This document shows positions 33,676 to 45,100 of a stretch of 64,000 nt of DNA, in pieces; the first letter of the stretch is position 1; each line of letters begins with the position of its first letter. The notes beneath the pieces are model-generated. The model saw only the letters and a list, made by a program, of their open reading frames with translations. It searched no databases and was not told the DNA's origin. Made by a program: the position numbers and the translations under genes. Source of the DNA: Dendrobium chrysotoxum. Taxonomy: Eukaryota; Streptophyta; Magnoliopsida; Asparagales; Orchidaceae. The DNA is taken from assembly GCA_019925795.1 (NCBI GenBank), contig CM034311.1, forward strand, positions 15,010,926 through 15,074,925, read 5' to 3'.

Positions 33676-36172
33676 TCAAATCTAGTTGGGTGAAAATGGG
33701 TTGAACAGTACTCAGAAATAGGCCTTATATTTTTTACACTTTGAAAAAGAGTTTTGGGAATGCCTGACTCAAATAGACATATACTTCTACCTTAAATGAC
33801 ACTGTCAACTACAACTCCTTCTAATCACTTTAAAACTATGACCCAAGTCTTTATGAAAGATAGATATGCTGTTACTTATTTAAAAATGAAGTCGACATAT
33901 AAGAAATAATAAATAGTCTAGGATAATGAATAGTAGATTATGCCCCTAAGTTAATATAACTAAATTTTTATTTTTAAATTAGTCTCTAATGCAATAAATG
34001 CCAATTGACTCATATGTAGTAAATTAGAATATAAAGTTTTAAAAATGCTTAAAATATGTTTTACCTTGAAAGAGCATAACTCTCCTGAGTCAAAACTACA
34101 CACTCATAGGTCGGGTGGTCTTTTACCCTCATGTGGGGAGTTGCCTAAGAAGAAAAGAATGAAGGATACTATTTATGTGATCCCAGACAAGCTCTGGCTT
34201 ACTTTCTAAAGTAGTTATCTTACTATATTCTCCTAATTTTTTTTATTGGTTATGAGTGTAACAAATTTATTTCATAAGAGCCTAGTGTAACAAATTTTTT
34301 TCACAAGAGCCTAGCGATATAACTAGACAAAAGCACGTGTAATAAAATATATATATAAAAAATTAGGGGTTACTAGTGCGTAAACAATGTAAATACAACA
34401 AAGCAATAAACAAATAAACAAAAATATCTGATGCTGTAAGTGCCACTTAATACAAATTAGGATTTGCAAAATGTAATGACGGCCATGCTCCATAGATAAC
34501 AACCTACATTCCTAAACCTATGAATGACAAAAGTTTTAACAAAAATAATTTGATTTATTTATTGATCTTCAAGTCTCCTATTACTAATCATCCTTAAGAA
34601 AGGCTTCTGAAAGGAAAGAAATCTCTTAAGTGTTGAAGAGATCTCTTTATTTTTGGTTCCTTTATTCTTTAATAAACAAATATTTTTTATAAAGATTTTA
34701 GCAGCTCTTGCATTTAAATTATATTTTAAAATAGAAAAAGACTCTTCAAACTCCTTAAATGAAGTATGAAAGAGCAATTTATAATCATAATAAAATACCA
34801 CATGATCCATACAATATCATTTGCTCTCATTATAGCTATATGTATATAGGTAATGCAATTAATAATTGGAGGCTAAAGCAACATGAGCACCTACACAAGA
34901 TCTTGTTAATTTAAAATTTAAATTATAATTTATCCCCCATATAGCTCTTCATAAGCATTGCCATACATAAGACTAGATTAGCAAATATGAATATCCAAAT
35001 CATTCATAACCTACGGGTAAGTAACCTAATACATCCATCATAGATCACAATCAAACAAGCAATCACATCAGCCACGTCAAACAACATAACACACCCATTA
35101 AAACTAAAATAATTTTCAAATTTTAGAAGTACGGCCACTTAAAGTTTGAGTTCGTTGCCCTAATAAATAATTTTAAGAGTGTGCTAAATAGTGCGGGTGT
35201 CAACCTATTAGGCTTTATATTTTATTTTTAATTTTTTACTTTTCAGTTTGTTTAACATCCAAGGGTGCTTAAACACTAAGTCTTAATATTTTGGATATTT
35301 TACTTAAGCTTTTACAAGTTTATAAAAGAATATTTTAACTTTTATTTTCAATTTATTTTTCTTGATGTAGACTATTACTTGCTGTTATTTTGTATGCTCA
35401 TAGGAGTTTTTTATATTTATCTTATTTTTTTACTTCTTTTTTAATGAATTTTCTAACTTTTCGTTCATTTAAGGAATTTATTTAATTTAAAAAAGAAAAT
35501 AAAATATTAATTGATATATTTAATTAATTAATTATTTGTAATTATGTTGTGTTTATAGAAATTTATTTGGATATTTTTTAAATTTTCTTAGATTTTTAAT
35601 AAATTTATAATGTTTGGATTACAAATTATTCAATTATTCTCTTTTGTTGACTTTCTCTCACCTTTATTATTTAAGTTTATTTTCTATTTTTAATTTCAAA
35701 TATGCTTGATCTTTTTACTGATTTAATTTGGGAGTTAATTTTTAATTTAGTTGAATTATTTTGACATTATTTTATTTAATTTTTCTTCTTTTTTAATTTT
35801 AAATCTTAATTTGCCTTCTAATAATTTTATTAAATTTTTAATATGTTATGTTAATTCAAGTGTATGTTTTATTTTGCATTTACTTAGATCTTCTATTTCA
35901 ATTTGATTTAGGAATGATTTATTTATTAGTTTTTTTATTTGATTTAAATTTTATATTCAATTTATGCATTTCCTTATATTGATGGACTTAATTTGAATAT
36001 AATTAATTTGAAATTAAACTTTTATTTAATTTGAATTGGTGAATTGTATTCATTATTTGAGTAAAGCTTTGATTTATGTATATTTTGCAATTACTAGAAT
36101 TACAATTTGAATTATCAAATTACTAGACCCTAAACTATAGAAATTTAGTAATCTACATAGGAAAACAAACTG
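33676..36172 (-). repeat. Giant-LTR copy, left part (split by a LINE)
   Basis: Blocks match the solo LTR in the same order: 33840-34200 to about 22880-23250, 34440-34540 to about 23460-23560, and 34880-35190 to about 24030-24370. An AT-rich stretch (35200-36060) corresponds to 24470-25190. The next block of the order (25200-25440) is found at 44930-45070, beyond the LINE. The LINE thus interrupted a continuous LTR copy. Identity is low, so this is an old copy. Confidence 0.6.
36157..36172. repeat. LINE target duplication, left copy
   Basis: ataggaaaacaaactg, matched by ataggaaaataaactg at 44797-44812 with one C/T difference. Confidence 0.85.
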
Positions 36173-36414
36173 TTGAATTCTTTTTGTTGTTTTATGCGTA
36201 TTCTCTCCCAGACGCTTTTGGGGCTTCGGTAGGGCTTTAACACTAGCCGCCTCTCGTCGTTCTTCTTTACCAGCTTTCCTCCTTCCCTTTAGCGCATCTG
36301 GTGCCCAGATCGATCCTTCCTCGTGCATTTGCTACTTAGGTCACATCTAGTGTCGAGGGAAGTTCCTTACCTCTTCTCTTGCTCCTTTTTTTCTTGTCAG
36401 TTTCATTTTCCTAG

Positions 36415-36750
36415 ATGACGACGGTTTCTAAACGCTTAGATCTTAGTTTTCTCAATTGTAAGAATCCCTCAAAATCTTTCAAAGATGTTCTTTCTAGTTC
36501 TAATTCCTTGAATGCTTTCTGAATAATAAAGTAACTACTCTCCATGATTTGAAGGCTTTGTGGATTTCGGATGAAGAGGTGCAACATCTTGCGAAACCTT
36601 TTGAATTTTTGTTGATGGGAAAGTTTCCCATGCATAGGCCTCTGTTTGATTCCATTCAAAAAAAAAAAACTTAATTTCAAGCTTACTGGTGAATTTTCTG
36701 ATACCTTGCTAGATCAACGGTATGTGTTGGTTAAGTCAGCGAATGATCTT
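36415..36750 (+). pseudogene. LINE ORF1, N-terminal part (DUF4283-like)
   Basis: The ATG at 36415 opens a frame with the FKDVLSS motif typical of plant L1 ORF1 starts. A TGA/frameshift occurs near 36520. The next frame carries KPFEFLLMGKFPMHRPLF and GEFSDTLLDQRYVLVKSAND, the DUF4283 RNA-binding-like fold. The frame is cut at 36750 by an LTR insertion and resumes at 43251. ORF1 proteins of this type bind the LINE RNA. Confidence 0.8.
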
Positions 36751-38401
36751 TGATACATCATCAAAAAATTATCTTGATCGGGCGCGAATCTTGAGGCAAA
36801 ATCAAGTTGGAAATTTCCAAAATAAAAATCGGGTCATTTGAACTCTGACTTCAGCAAACTTATAGTCGAACTGAACGTCTCAAAAATACGAACCAAATGA
36901 CACCAAATTTGACTCAATCCGAGTCCAAATGGGTCCAAATCAAGGACTTCAAGCGTTATTGGAAGGTTCAAACAACAATTGGATTACCAAATGGTTTCCA
37001 AACATGACATACTTATAGTTTAATTGAGTGGCTCAACGAGATGGATACAACAAGCCAAAGCTCACTGAATTATGATATCATTAAGACATTAAAATGCCTA
37101 ATAAATTGTCTACAATCAAGGGATTCAACATCGGCTGTTTATCCAAACCACTCCCCATTTACCTTTGATCTTTCTCCTATTTATAGGCCATGCCACTCCA
37201 GAAAATCTATAAATGGACCCCTCCTTTCTCATGAAAGAGAACCCTAAGCAAGGAATCAAGAGAGAGATTGGAGATTTGTCTTTCCTCCTCGCTCCTCCTT
37301 GACCACCGCCCAGAACCATGCCGGACCACCGACAAACGCCGGAGTTCTACAAAACCACCGCCAGACCACCACCTAACTCTCAGACTTTTGTTGGACAACC
37401 ACCTAATGCCCGGACTTCTGTCGGACCACAGCCTAACGCCAGAGTTCCACCAGACCACCGCATGAAGTCGGAGTTCCACCGGACCACCCCTTGATGCTCA
37501 AACCTTCACCGGACCACCACCTAATGCCCGAGCTTCTACCGGACCACCGCCTAACGTCGGAGTTCCGCCAGACCACCACCTGACGCCCGAACTTCTGTCA
37601 GATCACTAGCTGACGCTCGAACTTCTACCAGACCACCACTTGATGCCAGAGTTTCATCGGATAACCGTCTGATGCTGGAGTTTCGCTGGACTATCACCTA
37701 ATGCTCAGACTTCTACCAAACCACCACCTAACGCTCGGGCTTCTGCTAGACCACTGCTTGATGCTGAAGTTCTATCGAACCACCATCTAATGCCCAGACT
37801 TCTGCCGTACCATCACCTGACGCCCAGACTTCTGCCAGACCACCGCCTGATGTTGGAGTTCCATCGGACCATCACATGATACCCGGACTTCTACCAGACC
37901 ACCACCTTACGCCCAGACTTCTGCAGGACCACCCTCTTACATTCAAACTTCTATCAAACAATCGACTAACGCCAGACCTCCACCGAATATATACCCAGCC
38001 ACCTATGATTATGCCTACCTCAATGGTCGAATTATAGTCTTTCCGACCTTTATCGTCTATTGATTATGGTCCTACCGATATAACAAATATGTATATGTTG
38101 ATTGTTGTAATTCCCACCATATAATGCACTCTATATGATGTATATTTATGGCAATAAGCCAAGGCCTTCTCCCAAGGAAGGGCCTCATTTATAATCGACT
38201 GTAAATACTGGTGGATTCATTCAAACAGGGCTAGGCCCCATGGTTTTTCCCTTTTTTAAGGGTTTCTATATAAAAATTTTGGTGTCTCGTATGAATGTAA
38301 CACTCTCTCTCTCTTATCTGGTTGCATGCTAGATCTTCGTATAGAGCTAAGATGTTAAACTTTATATTTCTCTACCACCATAAATATTTTAAGATGCAAT
38401 A
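36751..38401 (+). repeat. 5' LTR of the non-autonomous element
   Basis: Begins tgatacatcatc and ends gatgcaata. A 30-bp minisatellite fills its centre (about 37310-37985). A plausible TATA (tctcctatttatagg) precedes it at about 37168-37182. The end phrase ctttatatttctctacc is shared with 1880-1905 and 43210-43226. Confidence 0.9.
37310..37985 (+). repeat. 30-bp minisatellite in the 5' LTR
   Basis: About 22 imperfect copies of a unit like cggaccaccacctaatgccc followed by gagcttctac. It gives open frames in several phases, none meaningful. Confidence 0.9.
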
Positions 38402-38425
38402 GTTTGGCACCATCTGTGGGAAATG
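38402..38425 (+). promoter_or_regulatory. Primer-binding site of the non-autonomous element
   Basis: ttggcaccatctgtggga immediately follows the 5' LTR. It resembles the TGGCGCCGTCTGTGGGA-type sites of plant gypsy elements, with G-to-A and C-to-T changes. Confidence 0.8.
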
Positions 38426-38814
38426 TTATTCTTGATTGGGGGGTAATTTTCACTCCAACCTCAAAAGATCACTCATGTCAACTTCCTTACATGAGCTATT
38501 GCTGCATCAATTTTATACGAATTAGATACGGACAGGGGGGCAACCTTGACTCTCACTATGGTCAAGAAGATTTCTCCAATACTTTTAATATTAAGATGAT
38601 ATTTTAAAAAACTCTCAGCAAATGCAAGGATGCTTTCAATAAATTTTAAGCCTCACACAGTCCGTAGGTGGAATTCTACTCCTCGGGCAAGGTCTTAATC
38701 TCGACCTCAAAAAGGCAGTAACGGTCTAAAGATAAATCATTCTTCACCCTTGATTAGAGATATACGCGGCATTCTCCTCCTCCCAATCAAGGTATAATCG
38801 ATCCCATGGGGATT

Positions 38815-39560
38815 CAATTCGACCTCTTCCACACAGTTTAACGTCATCGAGCAGTGCTCTAACATACAACCTCGAATAGGTCAAACATCTTTGGTGGATT
38901 CTCTCGACCTCTTCCACACAGGATAACATCAACAAGCAATGCTCTAACATATAACCTCAGATAGGTCACACATCCTTGGTGGATTCCCTCGACCTCTTCA
39001 ATATAGGTTAACATCAACGAGCAATGCTCTGACATACAACCTCGGATATGTTATAGATTCTTAGTGGATTTTCTCGACCTCTTCCATATAGGTTAATGTC
39101 ATCGAGCGAAGATCTAACATATAATCTCGGATAGGTCATACATCCTTGGTGGATTCTCTCGACCTCTTCCATATAGGTTAACATCATCGAGTGATGCTCT
39201 GACATATAACTTTATATAGGTCACACATCCTTAGTAGATTCTCTCGACCTCTTTCATATAGGTTAACATCATAGAATAATACTCTGACATACAACCTCAA
39301 ATGAGCAATACTCTGACATACAACCTCGAATGAGCAATACTCTGACATATAACCTCAGATAGTCAGACATCCTTAATGGATTCTCTTGACCTCTTCCATA
39401 TAGGTTAATGACATTGAGTGACGCTTTGACATATAACATTAGATAGGTCATACATCCTTGGTGGATTTTCTCAACCTCATTCATATAAGTTAATGTCATC
39501 AAGTAACAAGAAACTTCACAAAGGTCAAATATCCTTGGTGGATTCTATTGACTTCTTCTC
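38815..39560 (+). repeat. 85-bp tandem array
   Basis: The phrase gacctcttcc recurs at 38821, 38906, 38991, 39076, 39161 and 39246, exactly 85 bp apart, then at 39388 after a local reduplication of a roughly 33-bp piece (gagcaatactctgacatac). Later units are more diverged. The minus strand gives Arg/Glu-rich chance ORFs. Confidence 0.95.
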
Positions 39561-39719
39561 TACTACACATTGAAGCATCTCTTATAACTTCTTTTTCAAA
39601 GAAAAAGAATGACGTGATCGTCATCAGGCCTCTAATCAGTTAACACTGTTAGTGTGTACCAGACTAGTGATAAGCCATCATCGACTTCTCACTCGACTAT
39701 TATTAGTAGCACCCCCTCC

Positions 39720-40740
39720 AAATCTCTCCTTCAGCTCTCCACCCATCGTCAAACTTTCATCGGACTTCTACCTGATGTCAAATTTCCACCCGTCGTTGGA
39801 CTTCTGCCCATCGTCTAACTTTCGTTGGACTTCTACCTGATGATGAATTTCTACCTGTCATCGAACTTCTGCCCGTCGTCGGACTTTCATCAGACTTTTG
39901 CACGATGTCAAATTTTTACCTGTCACCAAAATTTCATTGGACTTCTACCCGAAGCCAAATTTCCACCCATCACCGGACTACTACCCATTGCCGGATATTC
40001 ATCGGACTTATACCAGATGCCAAATTTTCACCTGTCGCTAAACTTGTGCCTTTCGCCAGACTTTTACCCGACATCGAATTTCCACCCATCGCTGAACTTC
40101 TGGCTATCACCGGACTTTAGTCAAACTTCTACCCAAAGCCAAATTTTTACCCATCATCAGAATTCTGCCCATCGTCAGACTTTCATTGGAATTCAACCTA
40201 ATGTTCAATTTTGACCCATCATTGGACTTCTGCGTGTCGCTGGACTTTCGTTGGACTTCTACCCGATGTCGAATTTCAACCCATCAGCGAACTTCTGCCC
40301 ATCGCCTGAACTTTCTTCGTACTTCTACCCGATGCTAAATTTCTACCCATCGTCAGACTTCTAGCCATCGCTAGACTACTACCAGTCGCTTGACTTTTGT
40401 CAGACTTCTACCCGATGTCAAATTTCCACTAGTCACTAAACTTCTGCCCATTATCAGACTTCTACCAGACATCTAATTTCCACCAGTCATCGGACTTCTA
40501 CCTGTCATCGAACTTTAGTTGAACTTTTACCCGACGCCAAATTTTCACCTGACGTCGGACTACTACCCGTCACCGGACTTCTGGCCGTCACTGGACTTTC
40601 AACGAATTTCTACATGATGCCAAATTTTTAGCTGTCACTGGAATTTCATCGAACTTCTTCCAGACACCAAATTTCTGCCCGTCACCGGATATCTACCCAT
40701 TACCGGACTTTCATCCGTTCCCAGACTTCCACCTGACTGT
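39720..40740 (+). repeat. Tandem array of about 65-bp units
   Basis: Degenerate higher-order repeat built from sub-units of about 20 bp (cgtcgccggacttctacccg-like). Spacings of 54 and 65 bp between the 'acttctaccc' anchors show uneven array growth. Apparent ORFs (for example 39825-40214) are by-products. Confidence 0.9.
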
Positions 40741-40744
40741 AGGA

Positions 40745-41040
40745 TCTCTCGAAGAAGGAAGAGGAAACACCTACTTAGTGAGGGGCCATAGATCTGGACA
40801 GGGGATACCACTTGAATAGGACTAGGGAGTACCTTAGCATGAGGGAGAGAAGAAGAAGGAGGAGGAAACTCCTACTCAGTAAGGGGCCCTAGATCTCGAT
40901 ATGGGATTGCCTCAACTTGAGGGAGGGAAGGAGAAGGAGGAAGAAACACCAACTCAGTGAGGGGCCCTAGAGTTGGATAGGGGATACCACCTGAACAAGG
41001 CTAGAGGAAGGCCTCAACTTGAGGGAGAGAAGAAAGGGAG
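40745..41040 (+). repeat. Three units of about 110-120 bp
   Basis: Each unit contains 'tactcagt(g/a)aggggcc', 'ctagatct' and 'gagggagagaag'. The third has lost part of the middle. The array ends before the polypurine tract by about 500 bp. Confidence 0.75.
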
Positions 41041-41582
41041 AAGAGTAATTTTTTATACCTAAGGGGGGGTATTTATAGGTTGGAGGGGAGGATTAAGGTA
41101 ATTAAAAAAAAATTGGGCTCGCGGTTAGTCGAACTGTCAACTAACAGTAACCCACCACCAGCGGTTGGCGGGCGAACCACGCAACGTAAGCCATGGCATC
41201 AGGTAGAGCGGGCAGCCATGCAGGGGCGCCTTTGCAAAGGGTAGCAACATGTTGCTCACAGGTGCAGGCAGACACATAAGTGCTCGGGCAGGCCAGACAA
41301 CACACAGCGGTGACGGCAGCGGCTGGCGGCAGATAGTGGCAGTTGTTGGGAGCTAATCCATCCAGGCACATTTTTAGACCCAATTTTTGACCCAGACAAG
41401 ACAAATCAGATATTTTTGGGATCCCCAGGACTAGTTTTCAATCTCCCGGACTAAATTTGGCACTTTTAATGCTATTCGGGACCTCTACACCCAAGTTTGG
41501 ATTATTTTCAAGTTTGCAATCACACAAAAATTTCCCTAGGAGCTATAATGTATATTTTTGGTCTTCTAGAGTGCTAACGTCT

Positions 41583-41599
41583 AAAAATAGGGGGGCAAC
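41583..41599 (+). promoter_or_regulatory. Polypurine tract of the non-autonomous element
   Basis: aaaaataggggggcaac directly abuts the 3' LTR start at 41600. Confidence 0.8.
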
Positions 41600-43250
41600 T
41601 AATACATTATCAAAAAATTATCTTAATCGTGCATGAATCACGAGGCAAAATCAAGTTGGAAACTTCCAAAATTAAAATCTTGACCATCCAAATTCTGATT
41701 TAAAAAAACTTGTAGATGAACTGAATGTATTGAAAATACAAACCCAATGACACCAAATTCTATACAATCTGAGTCCAAATGGGTCAAAATCAAGGACCCA
41801 AAGTGCTATTGGAAGGTTCAAATGGCAATTTGGATTACCAAATGGTTTTTAAACATGACTTGCTTATAGTCGAATCAAGCAGCTCAATGAGGTGAATCTA
41901 ACGAGTCCAAGATCACTAAATATTGATATCATTAAGATGTTCAAATGCCTAATAAATGATTCATGATTAAGGGATTCGTCATCGGCCGTCCATCCAAACC
42001 ACTCCCCATTTACCCTTGATATACCTCCTATTTATGGGCCATATCACTCCAGGAAATTTATAAATAGACCCCTCCTTTCTCATGAAAGAGGACCCCAAGA
42101 AAGGAATCAAGAGAGAGATCGGAGATCACTCTTTCCTCCTCGCTCCTCCTTGACCACCGCTCAGAGTCCTGCCAGACCACTGACCGATGTCAGAGTTCTG
42201 AAAAATCACCACTAGACCACCGCCTAATGCTAGAGTTCTGCCAGACCACTACCTGACCCCTGGACTTCTACTGAACCACTACTTCACTCTCGGACTTTTA
42301 CCAGACCACTACCTGATGCCGGAGTTCTGCCGGACCACCGCCTGACACTGAAGTTTCACCGGACCACCCCCCGATGTATGGGCTTCTACCAGAACACCAC
42401 TTGATGTCGGAGTTCCACTGGACAACCACTTGATGCCCAGCCTTCTGCCAGATCACCACCTGACATAAGGACTTCTTCCGAACAACCGCCTATCACCGGA
42501 GTTCTGCCGGAGCACCGCCTGACGCTAGAGCTCTGCTGGACCACCACCTGACACTCAGACTTCTGTCGGACCACCACCTGACACCTGAGCTTCTTCCAGA
42601 CCATCATCTAATGCTGGAGTTTTATTAGACCACCACTTAACACCCAGACTTCTGTCGGACCACCACCTGATGCCCAAACTTTTGCTGGACCACCGCCTGA
42701 CGTTAGAGTTTCGTCGAACCATCACTTAATACCCAAACTTCTGTCAGACCACCACCTTACACCTTGAATTTTGCCAGACCACCACCTAACATCCAGAATT
42801 CTACCAGACAACTGAATAACATCAGACTTTCGTTGGTCCTACACCAATCCACCTATGGTCCTTCCTACTTCAATGGTTAGATTACGGTCTTTCTGACCTT
42901 CGTCGTCTATAGACTATGATCTTGCCAACCAAAGAAATATGTATATGTTAATTATTGTAATTCCTACATGTAATGTGCTCTATATGATGTAATTTATGGC
43001 ATCAAGCCAAGGCCTTCTCCTAAGGAAGGGCCTCATTTATAATCAACTATAAATACTAGTGGATTCATTCAAATTGGGCTAAGCCCCATGGTTTTTCCCT
43101 TTTTAGGGGTTTCCACATAAAAACTTCGGTGCCTCGTACGAATGCAACACCCTCTCTCTCTCTCATCTGATTGTGTTCTGGATCTTCGTACAAAGCTAAG
43201 ATGTTAAACTTTATATTTCTCTACCACTGTGAATATTCTAAGATGTAATA
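41600..43250 (+). repeat. 3' LTR of the non-autonomous element
   Basis: Same length (1651 bp) as the 5' LTR, starting taatacattatc and ending gatgtaata, with many substitutions against the 5' LTR. Its own 30-bp minisatellite runs from about 42160 to 42850. Confidence 0.9.
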
Positions 43251-44085
43251 ATCTTGATTATGGAAGTATTTTTGTTCATATATCATATTATGTTTATAAT
43301 TATTTCAAGAAATTACTCAAATATTTATCATGTTTTAACATCTCTGAGGAATCCCCAATCATCCCTGTTTGGATTTCCTTCCTGATCTTCACCCTCATTT
43401 CTTTCTCCTCACATTCTCTTTGGCCTTGGGTCTTTATTTGGCCGACCGATTCAAACTGATAATGACACCGCTGTGGGATCATCACCATCAGTTGCTCGCA
43501 TTCTTGTTGAACTTGGTGTTAATAGTCCTTTTAAAAAATGATTTATTATCCTCTCCTATCGAACAATTAACAAATGGCGTTTATGCTAACAATAAGATTG
43601 ATTCTCCTATGGTTACTCCTTTTATTTCTAATTCTCTCAATAGTTTGGAAAGTGAGGGTAATAATTTGGATAAATATGGTCCTATGTCTAATATTTTTGG
43701 TAAGCAATTAGTCTCTCCTTCTAATGATAATAATATGTCATTTGCTGGTTGTATTAATGTGGGTAATATCGTTGCTTTCACTTCTAATCATATGACTGAT
43801 GCTAATATTCCTATTAATAGGCTGGATGATTCTAATTGCACCACTATTATTGATTTACCTATTTCTTTGATGCCTAATGTTGCGTGTGCTAATGTGGAGC
43901 ATTCTGTTGACTCTATAGATCATTCCAATTGGATGGAGGATTTATCAACACATAAGTGGTGTGATGGTGATCTCTATGGGGGCTGTCCTAATATGCCTTT
44001 AGAGGATTTTGACTTGAATGTGTAAAAATTGATAGATCTGGTTTCTCTACGGTTTTAGGGAAGAAAAGTAAGAAGAAGAAAGGGA
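43251..44085 (+). pseudogene. LINE ORF1, C-terminal part
   Basis: Resumes the DUF4283-like domain in frame: DYGSIFVHISYYVYNYFKK, then EESPIIPVWISF (about 43355). Frameshifts follow, and then a low-complexity Ser/Asn-rich region (43600-43830), an acidic tail (DSIDHSNWMEDL) and a lysine-rich end (KKSKKKKGK) near 44060-44085. There is no zinc knuckle. The same sequence, diverged, is at 1930-2760. Confidence 0.8.
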
Positions 44086-44714
44086 AAAATATTGAGCTTA
44101 ACTTTAAAAATGATGTTGGTTGCTCCACTAGATCAAAGTATGTTGTTTAGTGGGGTCTTTATGTTTCTTGGTGGTGGGGGCCTTCTGTTTGGTTTCTGGC
44201 ATTGTTTGCTCTTTTCTGTGGGGTTGGTCTGTCTCTGGTTGTTTGGTGGTTTGTTTTGTTGTTTGGAGCTGGGTATTTTGCTCCTGCTCCTCTCTTTGGT
44301 CCTGATGGGGTGGGTATTCCTTTGTTTCTTTATTTCTTTTATTTTTCTCATTTTTTTCCAGCTTATTCTGTAGAATGATGCTATCTGGAAGCTTTCAGTT
44401 TGCATGTGTTCTTCTATTTTCTTCAAGGGGTGCTCGTTGGTGGTTCTTTCTAGTCTTTGATCTCTTTTCCCTTGGTGGATCTTTTTCTTGGTTGGCCTAT
44501 GGAGCTTCATTATATATCTTAATTGGGTCCCCTTTTTTAGGGTTGGCTTCTTGTCTCCCTTCTTTTTCTCCTTTTTTTATTGCTTTTTATAATAGGTAGG
44601 ATCATAGACTCTTAGGTGTTGCTTCAATTGCTATATTTTTAGAGAGATTTAGATCCTTTAAAGAATTATATCTTCTTTTTAATATTAACATGTAGGCCCC
44701 TCTATGGGTTTTAA

Positions 44715-44716
<2 letters not shown>

Positions 44717-44799
<83 letters not shown>
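44717..44799. repeat. (AT)n microsatellite at the LINE 3' end
   Basis: About 41 uninterrupted AT units sit where a LINE tail is expected, merging into the right target duplication. Confidence 0.95.
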
Positions 44800-44801
<2 letters not shown>

Positions 44802-44812
44802 AAAATAAACTG

Positions 44813-45100
44813 AGTTCAAATAATCATGTCTTGTGCTCCAAGAACTAACAAAAGTGTCTGCATGCAAATAATAGGTTATTGAATTTATAAAATAAAAAGT
44901 GGCATTTCTACAGGCCCTAAGGTTTTGGAGAGCATAAAAAATGCATAATGGGGCTCATAAAGTATGGCTTTTAAATTCTCAGATACTTACTTCACTAGAG
45001 CCAGTCATGTGGTATCCAACCATAGCACCTCCATTCGGAAGAAATAGAGACGACTGAACTCCCATGCTCGTCGTCCAATCATCCTCCACGATCTTGTTGG
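44813..45100 (-). repeat. Giant-LTR copy, continuation beyond the LINE
   Basis: 'ctacaggccctaaggttttgg' and 'catagcacctcc...gagacgactg' match 25195-25215 and 25310-25350 of the solo LTR, the block that should follow the sequence left of the LINE. The right limit, where a second copy begins, is approximate. Confidence 0.5.

Larger units (their letters stand above)
36751..43250 (+). mobile_element. Non-autonomous LTR retrotransposon (LARD-like) rich in minisatellites
   Basis: Two LTRs of exactly 1651 bp (36751-38401 and 41600-43250) are flanked by ATCTT (36746-36750 and 43251-43255). A primer site, ttggcaccatctgtggga, is at 38404-38421, and a polypurine tract (aaaaataggggggcaac) is at 41583-41599. 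The 3.2-kb interior has no gag or pol. It consists of an 85-bp tandem array, a roughly 65-bp array and three units of about 120 bp. LTR ends read TG...TA and TA...TA, fitting an original TG...CA changed by transitions. The primer-site type is one used by plant Ty3/gypsy elements. It must have relied on proteins of another element. Confidence 0.85.
36173..44796 (+). mobile_element. L1-type LINE, internally deleted, split by an LTR element
   Basis: LINE sequence is 36173-36750 plus 43251-44796. A GC-richer 5' UTR (36173-36414) precedes ORF1, whose ATG is at 36415. The 3' end (44640-44716) has the terminal phrase ttaatattaacatgtaggcc seen in the LINEs at 9.6-9.7 kb. It is followed by a long (AT)n tail and a 16-bp target duplication (36157-36172 and 44797-44812). 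ORF2 (endonuclease-RT) is absent: the spacer after ORF1 jumps at about 44629 straight to 3' UTR. The LTR element 36751-43250 sits inside ORF1. Confidence 0.85.

Noticed and set aside
34559..34810. 83-codon minus-strand ORF
   Set aside because: Lies in a giant-LTR copy; no domain, and no equivalent frame recognised in the other copies.
37041..37479. Overlapping ORFs on both strands near a minisatellite
   Set aside because: Inside the LTR of a non-autonomous element, explained by 30-bp repeats; no codon preference or domain.
38744..39502. Minus-strand ORFs with repeated YLRLYVR-like peptides
   Set aside because: Produced by the 85-bp array, whose period is not a multiple of three.
39652..40214. 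ORFs of 62-129 codons with repeating peptides
   Set aside because: By-product of a tandem array of about 65 bp; several frames are open at once.
44685..44867. Peptide of alternating Ile and Tyr
   Set aside because: Translation of an AT microsatellite.
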